Part shown: positions 9,179-17,933 of the stretch, piece by piece
Layout: every line of letters begins with the position of its first letter
Position numbering within the stretch: the first letter of the stretch is position 1
Source: Phycisphaerae bacterium
Lineage (GTDB): Bacteria > Planctomycetota > Phycisphaerae > UBA1845 > Fen-1342
Direction of reading: 5' to 3'
DNA length: 64,000 nt
NCBI GenBank assembly: GCA_017999985.1
Contig: JAGNKU010000019.1
Span: 1-64,000 of the forward strand
Program-made: the position numbers and the translations under genes
The notes under the pieces: generated by a model
Databases searched by the model: none
Told to the model about the DNA's origin: nothing
What the model saw: only the letters and a program-made list of their open reading frames with translations

Positions 9179-11424
9179 AGAGGACCACGCGCGAGCAGCC
9201 GCCGGCCGTTCGTCCGCCGTCCGGCGGGCGCGTGTGGCTGGCGCTCGCGGGGATACTGCTGGTTGGGCTCGGGCTGCGGAGCGCCTATCTGGTCGAGTTG
9301 CGGCACACGCCGGACTTCGCCGCGCCCCTGGCCGATCCGGCGTTTCATGATTACTGGGCGAGCGCGCTGGTGACGGGGGACTGGACGCCGCCGCCGGGCA
9401 ACCCCGACCCGGCGATCCGGACGACGGCATATCTGCGGCCGCCGGGGTATCCGTACTTCCTGGCGGCGGTGTATTGGGTCGCGGGGCCGCAGAGCTACAT
9501 GGCCGCCCGGCTTGTGCAGATGGGACTGGGGCTGGTGACGTGCGTGCTGGCGTGGGGGCTGGGACGGGCGTTGTTCGGGCGGGGCGCCGGCCTACTGGTC
9601 GCGCTGTTTGTGGCGACCCACTGGGCTTGCATCTACTACGAGGGTGAGTTGCAGGAGCCGTGTCTGCTCGTGCTGCTGCTGCTGGGGGCCGTGTGGGTGC
9701 TGCACGCGTGGGCGCGGCAGCCGTCGGCTTGGCGCGCCCTGGTGGCGGGCGTTCTGCTGGGCGTCTTTGCGCTATTGCGCCCGAACATCCTCCTGTGCGT
9801 GCCGGTCGTCGCCGCGTGGATGATCTGGGTGGCCTGGCGACGACGCGGCGCACGAAGCGGTGTGCCGGCCGTGGTCGCGCTGCTGCTCGGCGCGGGGCTG
9901 ACGATCGCGCCGGCCACGATCCGCAACTACGTGGTGGCACGCGACCTCGTGCTCGTCTCCAGCAACGGGCCCATCAACCTGTACATCGGCTACAACGAGC
10001 GCAGCGACGGCTACACGGCCCGCATCCCGGACCTGTACGAATTGAGCGGCGAGAACGCCTGGAGCTGGTTCCTGTATCCGCAGATCGTGCGCGGCGTCGA
10101 GGCCCGGGTGGGCCGAACGCTGCGTCCTGCGGAAGTCGCGGCATATTTCCGCGGTCGGGCCGCGTCATATATCCGTGAGCATCCCTGGCACGCGCTGCAG
10201 CTCACCGCACGCCGCGCGCTGCTATTTGGGGGACCGATGGAAGTGGCCAACAACAAGGAGGTGCATTTCGACCGGTCGCACTCGAACGTGCTGCGCTGGC
10301 TGCCGGGCTGGCCGCTGGCACTGGCGGCCGCGGCGCTGAGCCTGGCGCTCTACGTTGCCCGGCGGCGCGCAGGGGTTGGACCGGCAAACGGGCCGCAGTA
10401 CGAGTCGATCGTCCTCATCGCGGCCGTGGGCGGCGCGTACTTCGCGTCATTCCTGCCGTTCCTGGTGGCCGAGCGTTTCCGGGTCACGCTGGCACCGCTC
10501 CTGGCGCTGATCGGCAGCCATGCGCTCGTGCAGTTGGCGCGTTGGGCGCAAGCGCGTGAGTGGCGGCCATTGTGCGGATGGGGATTGGCCGGCGTCGTGC
10601 TGTTCGGACTCGCGCAGGTGCGCGTGGCCGCCTACACGCCGCAACTCGCCGGTTGGCACATGGCCCGCGGCGATGCCTATGCGCGGAGCAACGACTTCGC
10701 GGCGGCCGCCGCCGAGTACGCACGGGCGATCGAGCTGAAACCGGAATACCTGGAGGCCCGCAAGACGCTGGCAACGGCTCTCGGGCGGCAAGGTCGCGCC
10801 GCGGAGGCGCTGGCTCAGTATGAAGCACTGCTCACATACACGCCGCAAGAGGCCGGCGTGCATCACGAAATCGGGCGTCTGCGGCTCGAGCTGCAGCAGC
10901 CGGGCGAGGCCGAGGCTGCGCTGCGGACGGCGCTGGCGCTGCGCCCGGACTTCAGCAGCGCCCATGCGCATCTGGGCACGGCACTGCATCAACAGGGGCG
11001 TCTGGATGAGGCCATCGCCGCGTTCCGCGCGGCGCTCTCCATCGATCCCAACGACGCAGACGCACACTACAACCTCGGGCTGGCCCTGGTGGCGCGGGGC
11101 GCGGCGGACGAAGCCGCGCAGGCTTATCGCGCGGCCATCGCGCACAATCCGCAACACGTCGAGGCCCACGTGAACCTGGGGATTCTGCTGGCCGCACAGG
11201 GGCAGTACACGGCCGCCATCGCGGAGTACCGCCAGGCCCAGGCGATCGCTCCGAACCGCTTCGAGCCGTACTTCAACCTGGCTGCGGCACTGGCGGCCCA
11301 GGGTCAGCATGAGCCGGCCGCCGCGGCGCTGCAGCGCGTGCTGGAACTCAAGCCGGATTTCACGCCGGCCCGGCAGGCGCTGGAGGCGCTGCGGCGGCAG
11401 CGGGAGAAGCCGGCGGAACCGTAG
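9175..11424 (+). CDS. Multi-pass glycosyltransferase (GT39/GT83-like) fused to TPR repeats
   Basis: A 749-residue protein. The first ~510 residues hold about ten to twelve hydrophobic helices with loops resembling dolichyl/undecaprenyl-phosphate-sugar-dependent glycosyltransferases; the first extracytoplasmic loop contains LADPAFHDYW and YLRPPGYPYF. The remaining ~235 residues are consecutive TPR units, recognisable by repeats such as ARSNDFAAAAAEYARAIELKP and PNDADAHYNLGLAL. The GTG start at 9175 overlaps the stop of the preceding membrane gene (GTGA). The TPR part would lie after the last helix and may recruit partner proteins. The donor and acceptor sugars are not evident. Confidence 0.82.
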   Translation: MKRTTREQPPAVRPPSGGRVWLALAGILLVGLGLRSAYLVELRHTPDFAAPLADPAFHDYWASALVTGDWTPPPGNPDPAIRTTAYLRPPGYPYFLAAVYWVAGPQSYMAARLVQMGLGLVTCVLAWGLGRALFGRGAGLLVALFVATHWACIYYEGELQEPCLLVLLLLGAVWVLHAWARQPSAWRALVAGVLLGVFALLRPNILLCVPVVAAWMIWVAWRRRGARSGVPAVVALLLGAGLTIAPATIRNYVVARDLVLVSSNGPINLYIGYNERSDGYTARIPDLYELSGENAWSWFLYPQIVRGVEARVGRTLRPAEVAAYFRGRAASYIREHPWHALQLTARRALLFGGPMEVANNKEVHFDRSHSNVLRWLPGWPLALAAAALSLALYVARRRAGVGPANGPQYESIVLIAAVGGAYFASFLPFLVAERFRVTLAPLLALIGSHALVQLARWAQAREWRPLCGWGLAGVVLFGLAQVRVAAYTPQLAGWHMARGDAYARSNDFAAAAAEYARAIELKPEYLEARKTLATALGRQGRAAEALAQYEALLTYTPQEAGVHHEIGRLRLELQQPGEAEAALRTALALRPDFSSAHAHLGTALHQQGRLDEAIAAFRAALSIDPNDADAHYNLGLALVARGAADEAAQAYRAAIAHNPQHVEAHVNLGILLAAQGQYTAAIAEYRQAQAIAPNRFEPYFNLAAALAAQGQHEPAAAALQRVLELKPDFTPARQALEALRRQREKPAEP

Positions 11425-11456
11425 TACCCGTCCGCGGGATGTTGCCAGCAGCGCGG

Positions 11457-11669
11457 CTACCTGCCCTTCGTAAGCAGGACGTTCACCGCCTTGGCAATGA
11501 TGTTGACCGTGTCGCCCTTCTTCAGGCCGAGCTCTTTGAGCGACTCGGTGGTCATGACCGAGCACATCGTGGCGGGTCCGCGCACCTTGAGCTTGACCTG
11601 GCACATGACGCCCCCCTTCCTGATCTCGACGACTTCCCCGACGAGTTGATTCCGCGCGCCGTATTTCAT
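11457..11669 (-). CDS. Mop-type molybdate-binding small protein
   Basis: A 70-residue single Mop/TOBE domain, from MKYGARNQLVGEV through the typical C-terminal LGLKKGDTVNIIAKAVNVLL. Free-standing Mop proteins (molbindins) bind molybdate or tungstate oxyanions as oligomers in the cytoplasm. The Met at 11669 is preferred over one six codons upstream because GAGGG lies 7 bases before it. No molybdate transporter or molybdoenzyme gene is adjacent; it is convergent with the TPR gene and follows the start side of nothing recognisable. Confidence 0.85.
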   Translation of the reverse strand: MKYGARNQLVGEVVEIRKGGVMCQVKLKVRGPATMCSVMTTESLKELGLKKGDTVNIIAKAVNVLLTKGR

Positions 11670-11694
11670 GTTCGTCCCTCGCGACAAGGCCGGG

Positions 11695-14600
11695 CTACAT
11701 GCCGGCGGCGTCTCGGCGCCGCCGTCCGGGCATTCTCGCCGTCAGGAGGGCGCCGAGCAACCACGTCGCGCCGAACCCGGCGCCAGCGGCGAGGGCGCTG
11801 TTGCGCACGCGACCGGGCGCACGGGTCGCGATGACCGGCTCATCGCTGGTGACGAGCTCCGGCCCGGTACCCTGCGGCTGCGCGTCCACGAGTTCCTGCT
11901 CAAGCTCGCGGAGACGCGCGGCGTGCCACTCGATTTCCGACGCGCGGCGCTGGGCCACGGCTTCCGCGTCGATGCGCGCCCGCGTGGCGTCATCCAGGTT
12001 GCGCAGTTGCCGCAGCGTGATGACGAGGCTGGCCACAACCTCTTCGCGCCGGCGCTCCAACTGGCGCACGGCCTCGCGCGCCGCCTGCACGCGGGCCGCA
12101 TGCGTCTCGCCCGCGGCGCGGTCCGCCTCCATCTGGAGCTGCTGCTGCAAGGTGTCGCGCCGGCTGGACAAGCGGGCGCGCAGACCGCGCAGCTTGCGGT
12201 CACGCGCGTCCAGCTCGAAGTTGCCGCTTACCGCGATCTTCGCCGCGGCGGCGGTGAACGCGTCCACGGCGGATTTCAGTCCGGACTGCTCGTCGCGCAG
12301 CACGGCCGCGACCACGACTTCGCGCGTGCCGCCCTGCGACTGATCGACAGTCTCGATCTGCGCGCCGATCCGCTGCAGGAGCGTGCCGGCGGTCTCCGCC
12401 GCCTGGCGAGCCGCGTCGGCGACAAGGTTTTGCTGGCTCACGAGCTGCACAACGTCCGCGCTGACATCCAGCCCCTGGACCGTGTCGGTCCAGTTCTGCC
12501 ACTGCCCGACGAATGGCGCGAGGTTCGCCTGGGCCTCGTCGACGGCCGTCGCGCACGCTTCGAGCACCGCGGCGATCTGCGGCGGCGGATCCAGGCTGCG
12601 TTGTTCCGCGAGCGTGGCCGCGAAGTCAGCCAGCGTCTTCTGCAACACCTTGGCGGGATCGGTCAACAGCAGCATCGCGACGCCGAGTTCCCTGCGATAC
12701 TCCAGCGCCACCGCCTGGAATTCCGCGCGGTCCTCACGGTGGATGGTGTCGTCGGCCAGGGCCCGCTCGACCGCCGTCGGCTGCACTTCGCCGCGCGGCA
12801 CCTCGGTAGCGACCAGCACGGCCAGCGCAGCCCGCTGCTCGTCCAGCGCGGTGGTCAGCGCCCCGAGCTCGGTCTCCAGGTCATCGGCGGCGGTGATGAG
12901 CGGCGTGCGCGAGGTCAGCGCCGGCGCCGTGGTGGTCGCGGCCTGCGCGGCCGACTCCTGGGCGTGCAGTTCCTGCAGGGCGCTTTCGAGCTGAGCATGT
13001 CGCCGGAGCAACGCCTGGTATTCGGCCGGGAGCGGGCCGTCGCCAGCGCCGCTGGTGACCCACACGGTGTGCGCGGCGACCGCGGCCCGCAGCAGTTGCT
13101 CCGCTTCGTCCGCGCGGGCGGCGGTCACGCTGAGCCAGAGCACTGGCTCGTCCGGCGCGGCTGTCACCACGACGCGCGCGGCGGCGCAGGCGGTGCGCCA
13201 CGCCGCGGCCAGCTCGGGGGCTGCCGCGGCCCCGTCCAGCAAACGTGGATCGCACAACTGCCGCGCGTGACGCGCGGTCACGTCAACGGACGCGGCGGCA
13301 CTGTCGATCCGCAATCGAACGGTCGCGTGTGACTGGGCCGGATGGGTGCTGAACCACGCCAGCGCGCACAGCGCCGCAACACCGGCCGCCACGACGGTAC
13401 GCCGTGCCAGCGACAGGCGCGGGGCCGCGTGGTGCGCGACCGCCGGCCCGGCCTCGACGGGCGTCGCCAGCGCCGCTCGAGCGGTTTCCAGGTCGCGCTG
13501 CGCGGCTTCCAGCTCCCGGCGCTCGTCGGCCAGTCGCGCGCGGTCGTCTTCCAGCGCCTGCGTGGCCACCTCCAGTTGCTGCCACTCACCGGCCACGCGG
13601 GCGCGTTCCGTCTCCAGTTCCGCGGTGGCGGCCGCGCTGCGACTGCGTTCGTCGTCGAGGCGGGCGTACTGGGCGGCGAGAGCCTGCTCGGCCTGCTGCA
13701 GGCGCTCGCGTTGCCGCGCGAGGTCAGCGCGGTCTGCGGCGAGCGCTTCCGCTGCGCGGCCCAACTCCGCCTGGTGCCGGTCCAGTTCACCGGCCCGGGC
13801 CGTCAGCGCGGCGCGCTCCTCGTTCACGCTCGCGAGCGCGCGGGCCAACTCGTCCCGCTCCTGTTGCAGGCGCGCGGAGTGGTCGGTTCGCGCGCCGCGT
13901 TCGGCCTCGAAGCGGGCGGACGCGGCGGCGAGCTCGTCGCGCTGCCGTTCGAGTTCCGCGGCGCGGGCCGCGAGCGCGCTGCGCGCCTGCGCCAGGCGGG
14001 TGGCATCATCCGCCAGCTCGCCGCGCCGGCGCTCCACTTCCGCGGCCGCGGACTCCTCCGCGCACCGTCGCCGTTCGAGCGCGGCACGCTCCTCGTCCAG
14101 GCCCCGCGCGGCCGCGTCGAGCTGGGCCGCACGCGTGTCAAGTTCGGCGGCCCGGCGCGTCAGGTCGTCTCTGACGCGCGCCAGGCTCGCGGTCTGGTCG
14201 GCCAGCGCTTCCCGCTGTTGTTCCAGCGCCGCGGCGGCGGACTCGCCGGCCTGGAGCCGTCGTGCCAGCGCCGCGCGTTCCCCATCCAGACTCTGCTCGA
14301 CCGTCGCAAGCTGCGCGGCCCGCGCGTCGAGCTCGGCAGCCCGGCGCGCCAGGTCGGCGTGCGTCTGCGCGAGGCGCGTCGTTTCTTCCGCCAGCTCCCG
14401 CCGCTGTTGCGCCAGCGTGTCGGCCGCGGACTCGCCGGCGCGCAGACGTTGCTCCAGCGCCGTGCGTTCCCGCAGCAGGGCCTGCTCGGCCGCGGCGAGC
14501 TGCGCGGTCCGCGCGTCGAGCTCAACGGCCCGACTCTCCAGCTCATCGCGTTGCCGGGCCACCACTGCGTCCACCTGGTCGCGCTGCTGCCGCAGCGTGC

Positions 14601-15102
14601 GCTCGTGCTGGCGGATGACCGCGATGCGGCGCTTGAGGACCTGGTGCTGGCGGCGTTGCCAGGCCCGTAGGTGCTCAGCCTGCTGGCGGGAACGCTCGCT
14701 GCGGAAGACCAGGTCGCTGCGCTGTTGCTCCAGCTCGAGTTGTCGCGCCCGGAGTTGGTCGGCGATCTCGTTGAGCCGCGCCCGCTTGGCGGCCAGTTCG
14801 ACGGCCTTGGCGTTCAGCTCGGCGATCTGCTCGGCCACACGGTGTTGCGTCTGCTCAAACTCGGCGGCCGCCGCCCGATGCGCCGCCTGCTTCAGCTCGC
14901 GATATTGCCGGCCGAAATCCTGCTCGCGGCGGCGCAGCTCCAGCTCGCGGGTGGAGATCTGCGCCAACCCCTCGCGGATGTCGCGGATGATGCTGTTGAT
15001 ACCGTCGCCGGCCGGGGTGGGCGCGGTGGGCGGCACCTGTGGCGCAGGCGCAGCGGGGGTCGCGCGACGGGTGTCGGACGAATCTGGGGGCGGGTTTGCC
15101 AT
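11695..15102 (-). CDS. Giant coiled-coil membrane protein with Wzz/GumC-like topology
   Basis: 1135 residues. After a Pro-rich N-terminus, about residues 45-540 form an almost uninterrupted coiled coil. It includes three near-identical 63-residue (nine-heptad) units at bases 13966-14532. A transmembrane helix follows (about 568-585, VVAAGVAALCALAWF), then a ~510-residue extracytoplasmic part with further coiled coils, then a second TM helix (about 1100-1118) and a short basic tail. Two TMs flanking a coiled-coil periplasmic domain recalls chain-length/export proteins of the Wzz/GumC class, but the long cytoplasmic coiled coil is unlike them and no kinase domain is present. The start at MANPPPDSS is chosen over an upstream Met preceded by unstructured sequence. 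Confidence 0.8.
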   Translation of the reverse strand: MANPPPDSSDTRRATPAAPAPQVPPTAPTPAGDGINSIIRDIREGLAQISTRELELRRREQDFGRQYRELKQAAHRAAAAEFEQTQHRVAEQIAELNAKAVELAAKRARLNEIADQLRARQLELEQQRSDLVFRSERSRQQAEHLRAWQRRQHQVLKRRIAVIRQHERTLRQQRDQVDAVVARQRDELESRAVELDARTAQLAAAEQALLRERTALEQRLRAGESAADTLAQQRRELAEETTRLAQTHADLARRAAELDARAAQLATVEQSLDGERAALARRLQAGESAAAALEQQREALADQTASLARVRDDLTRRAAELDTRAAQLDAAARGLDEERAALERRRCAEESAAAEVERRRGELADDATRLAQARSALAARAAELERQRDELAAASARFEAERGARTDHSARLQQERDELARALASVNEERAALTARAGELDRHQAELGRAAEALAADRADLARQRERLQQAEQALAAQYARLDDERSRSAAATAELETERARVAGEWQQLEVATQALEDDRARLADERRELEAAQRDLETARAALATPVEAGPAVAHHAAPRLSLARRTVVAAGVAALCALAWFSTHPAQSHATVRLRIDSAAASVDVTARHARQLCDPRLLDGAAAAPELAAAWRTACAAARVVVTAAPDEPVLWLSVTAARADEAEQLLRAAVAAHTVWVTSGAGDGPLPAEYQALLRRHAQLESALQELHAQESAAQAATTTAPALTSRTPLITAADDLETELGALTTALDEQRAALAVLVATEVPRGEVQPTAVERALADDTIHREDRAEFQAVALEYRRELGVAMLLLTDPAKVLQKTLADFAATLAEQRSLDPPPQIAAVLEACATAVDEAQANLAPFVGQWQNWTDTVQGLDVSADVVQLVSQQNLVADAARQAAETAGTLLQRIGAQIETVDQSQGGTREVVVAAVLRDEQSGLKSAVDAFTAAAAKIAVSGNFELDARDRKLRGLRARLSSRRDTLQQQLQMEADRAAGETHAARVQAAREAVRQLERRREEVVASLVITLRQLRNLDDATRARIDAEAVAQRRASEIEWHAARLRELEQELVDAQPQGTGPELVTSDEPVIATRAPGRVRNSALAAGAGFGATWLLGALLTARMPGRRRRDAAGM
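13966..14532 (-). repeat. Tandem 189-bp repeat inside the coiled-coil gene (three copies)
   Basis: Three consecutive 189-bp units encode RAxELDxRAAQL...GESAA...LAR blocks. Landmarks on the plus strand recur exactly 189 bases apart, for example the GTC of the Asp codon at 14137, 14326 and 14515. Less conserved half-copies follow downstream. Each unit is 63 residues, exactly nine heptads, so copy-number change keeps the coiled-coil register. Confidence 0.9.
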
Positions 15103-15256
15103 CAATGCACTCAAACGCGCCAGCGCCCCCCGGTGGGAGCACCGTATGCCGGAACCGCGCACAGCGGTGCCGGGCCCCTATTGTAATAACGGCTGCCGAG
15201 CGCGCGCGGCCACAGTATTAGGATTTTCGGGCCGCAGGCACTGCGCCCCCGCCGGT

Positions 15257-15997
15257 TCAGAGCAAGCGACTGAGCTGCGTGACGGCCGCGCGCAGGTCTT
15301 TCGGCCAAGGCGCCGCCAGTGTCAGCGGTTGTCCGGTCGCCGGGTGCTCAAAGGTGATGCGGGCAGCGTGCAGGGTCAGCCGGGCGATCAACGGGTGCTC
15401 CGGGCGGCGCCGGTTGGGCCGATAGTCTATCTTGTAGTGCGACAGCAGGAGGGACTGGCCACCGCCGTAGAGCGGATCGACGGCCAGGGGGTGCCCGATG
15501 GCCGCGAGATGCGCGCGGATCTGATGCAGGCGGCCCGTGACCGGCTGGCATTCGAGCAGCGTGTGCCCGGCCAGGCGCTGGACGACGCGATAGCGCGTCA
15601 AGGCGTGCTTGCCGGCGCCGCTCGAGACGCGCACGCGGTTGCGCCGGCGGTCGAAGGCGAGCGGCAGATCGATTTCGCCGTCAGCGGGAACGACGCCGCC
15701 GACGAGCGCGAGGTAGGCCTTGTGCACGCGGCGCTCGACAAACTGCCGCACCAGGTGGCGCTGGGCCTCGAGGGTGCGCGCGTAGAGGAGCACGCCGCTG
15801 GCGTCCTGGTCGAGGCGGTGCACGATGCGCACGGCGGGATTGTCCTGCAGTTCGGGCCGGGCCCGGAGCACGTCGACCGCGCACGGCTCGGGGCCGCGAC
15901 CCGGAGCGGCCAGCATGCGCGGCGGCTTGTCGATGGCGACTAATTCGTGGTCGACATGGAGCAAGGTCAGAGCGCGGGTGGGCGGGCGCGCCGACAT
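15257..15997 (-). CDS. RluA-family pseudouridine synthase
   Basis: A 246-residue RNA pseudouridine synthase of the RluA/RluC/RluD family, which isomerises uridine in rRNA or tRNA. The catalytic block is IVHRLDQDASGVLLYAR with the nucleophilic Asp. The conserved VHKAYLALV, LLECQPVTGRLHQIRAHL and HPLAVDPLYGG segments are all present. There is no N-terminal S4 domain, so it is a short form, and the target nucleotide cannot be assigned. The ATG at 15997 overlaps the stop of the upstream cyclase-YbbR gene (TGATG), so they form one transcription unit. Confidence 0.9.
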   Translation of the reverse strand: MSARPPTRALTLLHVDHELVAIDKPPRMLAAPGRGPEPCAVDVLRARPELQDNPAVRIVHRLDQDASGVLLYARTLEAQRHLVRQFVERRVHKAYLALVGGVVPADGEIDLPLAFDRRRNRVRVSSGAGKHALTRYRVVQRLAGHTLLECQPVTGRLHQIRAHLAAIGHPLAVDPLYGGGQSLLLSHYKIDYRPNRRRPEHPLIARLTLHAARITFEHPATGQPLTLAAPWPKDLRAAVTQLSRLL

Positions 15998-17853
15998 CAA
16001 GGCCCCCGTCCGATCCGCGGGACGAGCGTCACCTGTACCGAGCGGCTGCTGACGACGGACACGCCTTTGGGCGTCAGGAAAACGACGGGCAGCGTGCGAA
16101 ACTGCTGTTCAGGCGTCTCGCTGGGCGGCGGCAACAGGTCGGCCGTGACCAGCACGATGGCCCGGATGGTGAGTGTGCCGAGCGACTGGAAGACCGCCTC
16201 GTCGCCCTGGACCTCGACGTCGGTGCGCCATTCGTTCAGGTCCGTCTTGAGAACGTCGTAGTGCTCCGCGACGTCCGGGCTCACAAAGAGGCCGACGACG
16301 ACGTTGCGCACCAGCTTGGGCTGCGCGACGACACGGATCGTGACGTCCACCTTGTCCGGCGTGAACACCGCGACGCCTTTGAGGCCGACCGGCGGCACGA
16401 GCGACACGCCGCTAAAGGTGCGCACGTCGCCGGGCGCAAGGCCCTCGAGCTGGCGACCGAGAACCGCGTACACGGCGCCCTGGCCCTCCAGTGTCTTGAG
16501 ATCATCGCGGCGCACATCGACGTCGACGCGTGGCGGCGTGGCGCGTTCGAGGGCCACGCGGACGGCGCTGCCTTCGACCTTCACGTCGACCGGCAGCGAC
16601 AGGGAGGCGCGCGCGTGGACGCTGAACGTCAGCGTCGACAACCCCACGTTCGTGACGGCCAGCCCACGTTCGCGGACCTGGCGCGAACTCTCGACGATCG
16701 TGCGGATGTCCTCGCGGGTGTTGACCGTGTACGGGGCGGGGCGCGGCTGGTAGGCCTTCGGCAGCACGTAGGTCACGCCGAGCGGCTGCTTCAGCGTTGC
16801 GATGCGCAAACGGTCGATGGCCCGGCCCGGGCCGGTGAACGTGGCGTCGAAGATCGTCGGCGGACCGTTCACCTCGACCTCGGTGGCGGGGTCCTCACTG
16901 CGCACGCGGAGCTCGACCTGGCACGTGTCGGAGGCAAAGGTAGCCTGATCGGCGACGTACCAGATGACCGCGGTGAGCGGCACCACGACCAGCAGGCGGC
17001 GGGCCACGCGCCATGCATCGGAGGTCCAAGTGCGGGTGCGCGGGATGACGGACGCGCCCGTGCGGCCGGCCAGCCGGTTGTGGAGTTCCTCGGAAAGGTC
17101 ATCCAGCGACAGGTAGCGCGTCAGCTTGCCGTTGTCCGCCAGCGAGATCACGCCGGTCTCCTCCGACACGACCAGCACGAGCGCATCAGTCTCGTAGCTC
17201 ATGCCAATCGCGGCGAGATGGCGGCTGCCGAGCGCGACGTCGACCTCGTCGCTCTCGGCGGACGGGAACTGGCAGTTCGCCGCGACAACGCGGGTGTCGC
17301 GGATGATGACGCCCAGGTCGTGCAAGGGGGAGCCGGGGTAGAAGATCGTGTTAAGCAGGTTGGCGGAGACCTCGGCGCGGATGAGCGTGCCGTTCTCGGC
17401 CCAGCCGGTGAGATCGACGCTGCGCTGGATCGCGATCACGGCACCATAGCGATTGCGGGACAGGTAGCCGGCCGACTTGACCAGAGCGGCGATCACGTGC
17501 GACTGCGGGGCGCCGCTGCGGCGCAGGCGCACGTCGCCGACGCGAATCACCGCGCGGCGCAGTTCGGGCTGAAACACCACCAGTGCGATGAACGCGAGGC
17601 CGTACAGAATGTAGCTGTACAGTAGGTCCAGCCGGACCCACTCGAACTGGGCGGTGAGGATACGGACGACGAGCGTGGTGCCGACGAGGATGATGAGCAC
17701 GCCGCGCAGCGGGCGCGTGCCGCGCGTGCCCTGGAGCACGCCCGCGCACCAGTTCACGCACAGGCCGATCAGCAGCACCTCGACCAGCACGGCGGGCAGG
17801 TCGTAGGCGCCGCTGTTCAGGCGGTAGTACAGGCTGCGCAGCATGTCGCTCAT
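15997..17853 (-). CDS. cdaA: CdaA-like diadenylate cyclase domain fused to YbbR region; altered catalytic motifs
   Basis: 618 residues. Three N-terminal TM helices (about 20-95) and a DisA_N/DAC domain (about 100-265) match the CdaA architecture, which makes cyclic di-AMP from two ATP. A further TM (about 286-302) and a ~300-residue extracytoplasmic part resembling YbbR/CdaR domains follow in the same chain; these are normally separate proteins. The usual PLHDGA motif reads PLHDLG (residues 176-181) and the usual RHR reads RHL (211-213), while GSRHLAAIGMS..TDAL and VVSEETGVIS are otherwise conserved. The cyclase may therefore be altered or inactive. It is coupled to the pseudouridine synthase gene downstream. 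Confidence 0.85.
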   Translation of the reverse strand: MSDMLRSLYYRLNSGAYDLPAVLVEVLLIGLCVNWCAGVLQGTRGTRPLRGVLIILVGTTLVVRILTAQFEWVRLDLLYSYILYGLAFIALVVFQPELRRAVIRVGDVRLRRSGAPQSHVIAALVKSAGYLSRNRYGAVIAIQRSVDLTGWAENGTLIRAEVSANLLNTIFYPGSPLHDLGVIIRDTRVVAANCQFPSAESDEVDVALGSRHLAAIGMSYETDALVLVVSEETGVISLADNGKLTRYLSLDDLSEELHNRLAGRTGASVIPRTRTWTSDAWRVARRLLVVVPLTAVIWYVADQATFASDTCQVELRVRSEDPATEVEVNGPPTIFDATFTGPGRAIDRLRIATLKQPLGVTYVLPKAYQPRPAPYTVNTREDIRTIVESSRQVRERGLAVTNVGLSTLTFSVHARASLSLPVDVKVEGSAVRVALERATPPRVDVDVRRDDLKTLEGQGAVYAVLGRQLEGLAPGDVRTFSGVSLVPPVGLKGVAVFTPDKVDVTIRVVAQPKLVRNVVVGLFVSPDVAEHYDVLKTDLNEWRTDVEVQGDEAVFQSLGTLTIRAIVLVTADLLPPPSETPEQQFRTLPVVFLTPKGVSVVSSRSVQVTLVPRIGRGP

Positions 17854-17933
17854 GGGCGGACAGTATAGAATGTCGCCCGGGTCCGCTCCACTGGGCGTGC
17901 CGCTGAAGCGGGACCCACCCCGAGCCGAGGGAT

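Noticed and set aside
11668-15943. Very long plus-strand ORFs across the coiled-coil gene
   Set aside because: They mirror the heptad-repeat codon pattern of the minus-strand gene. They are Arg/Ser/Ala-rich without domains and run through the neighbouring pseudouridine synthase.
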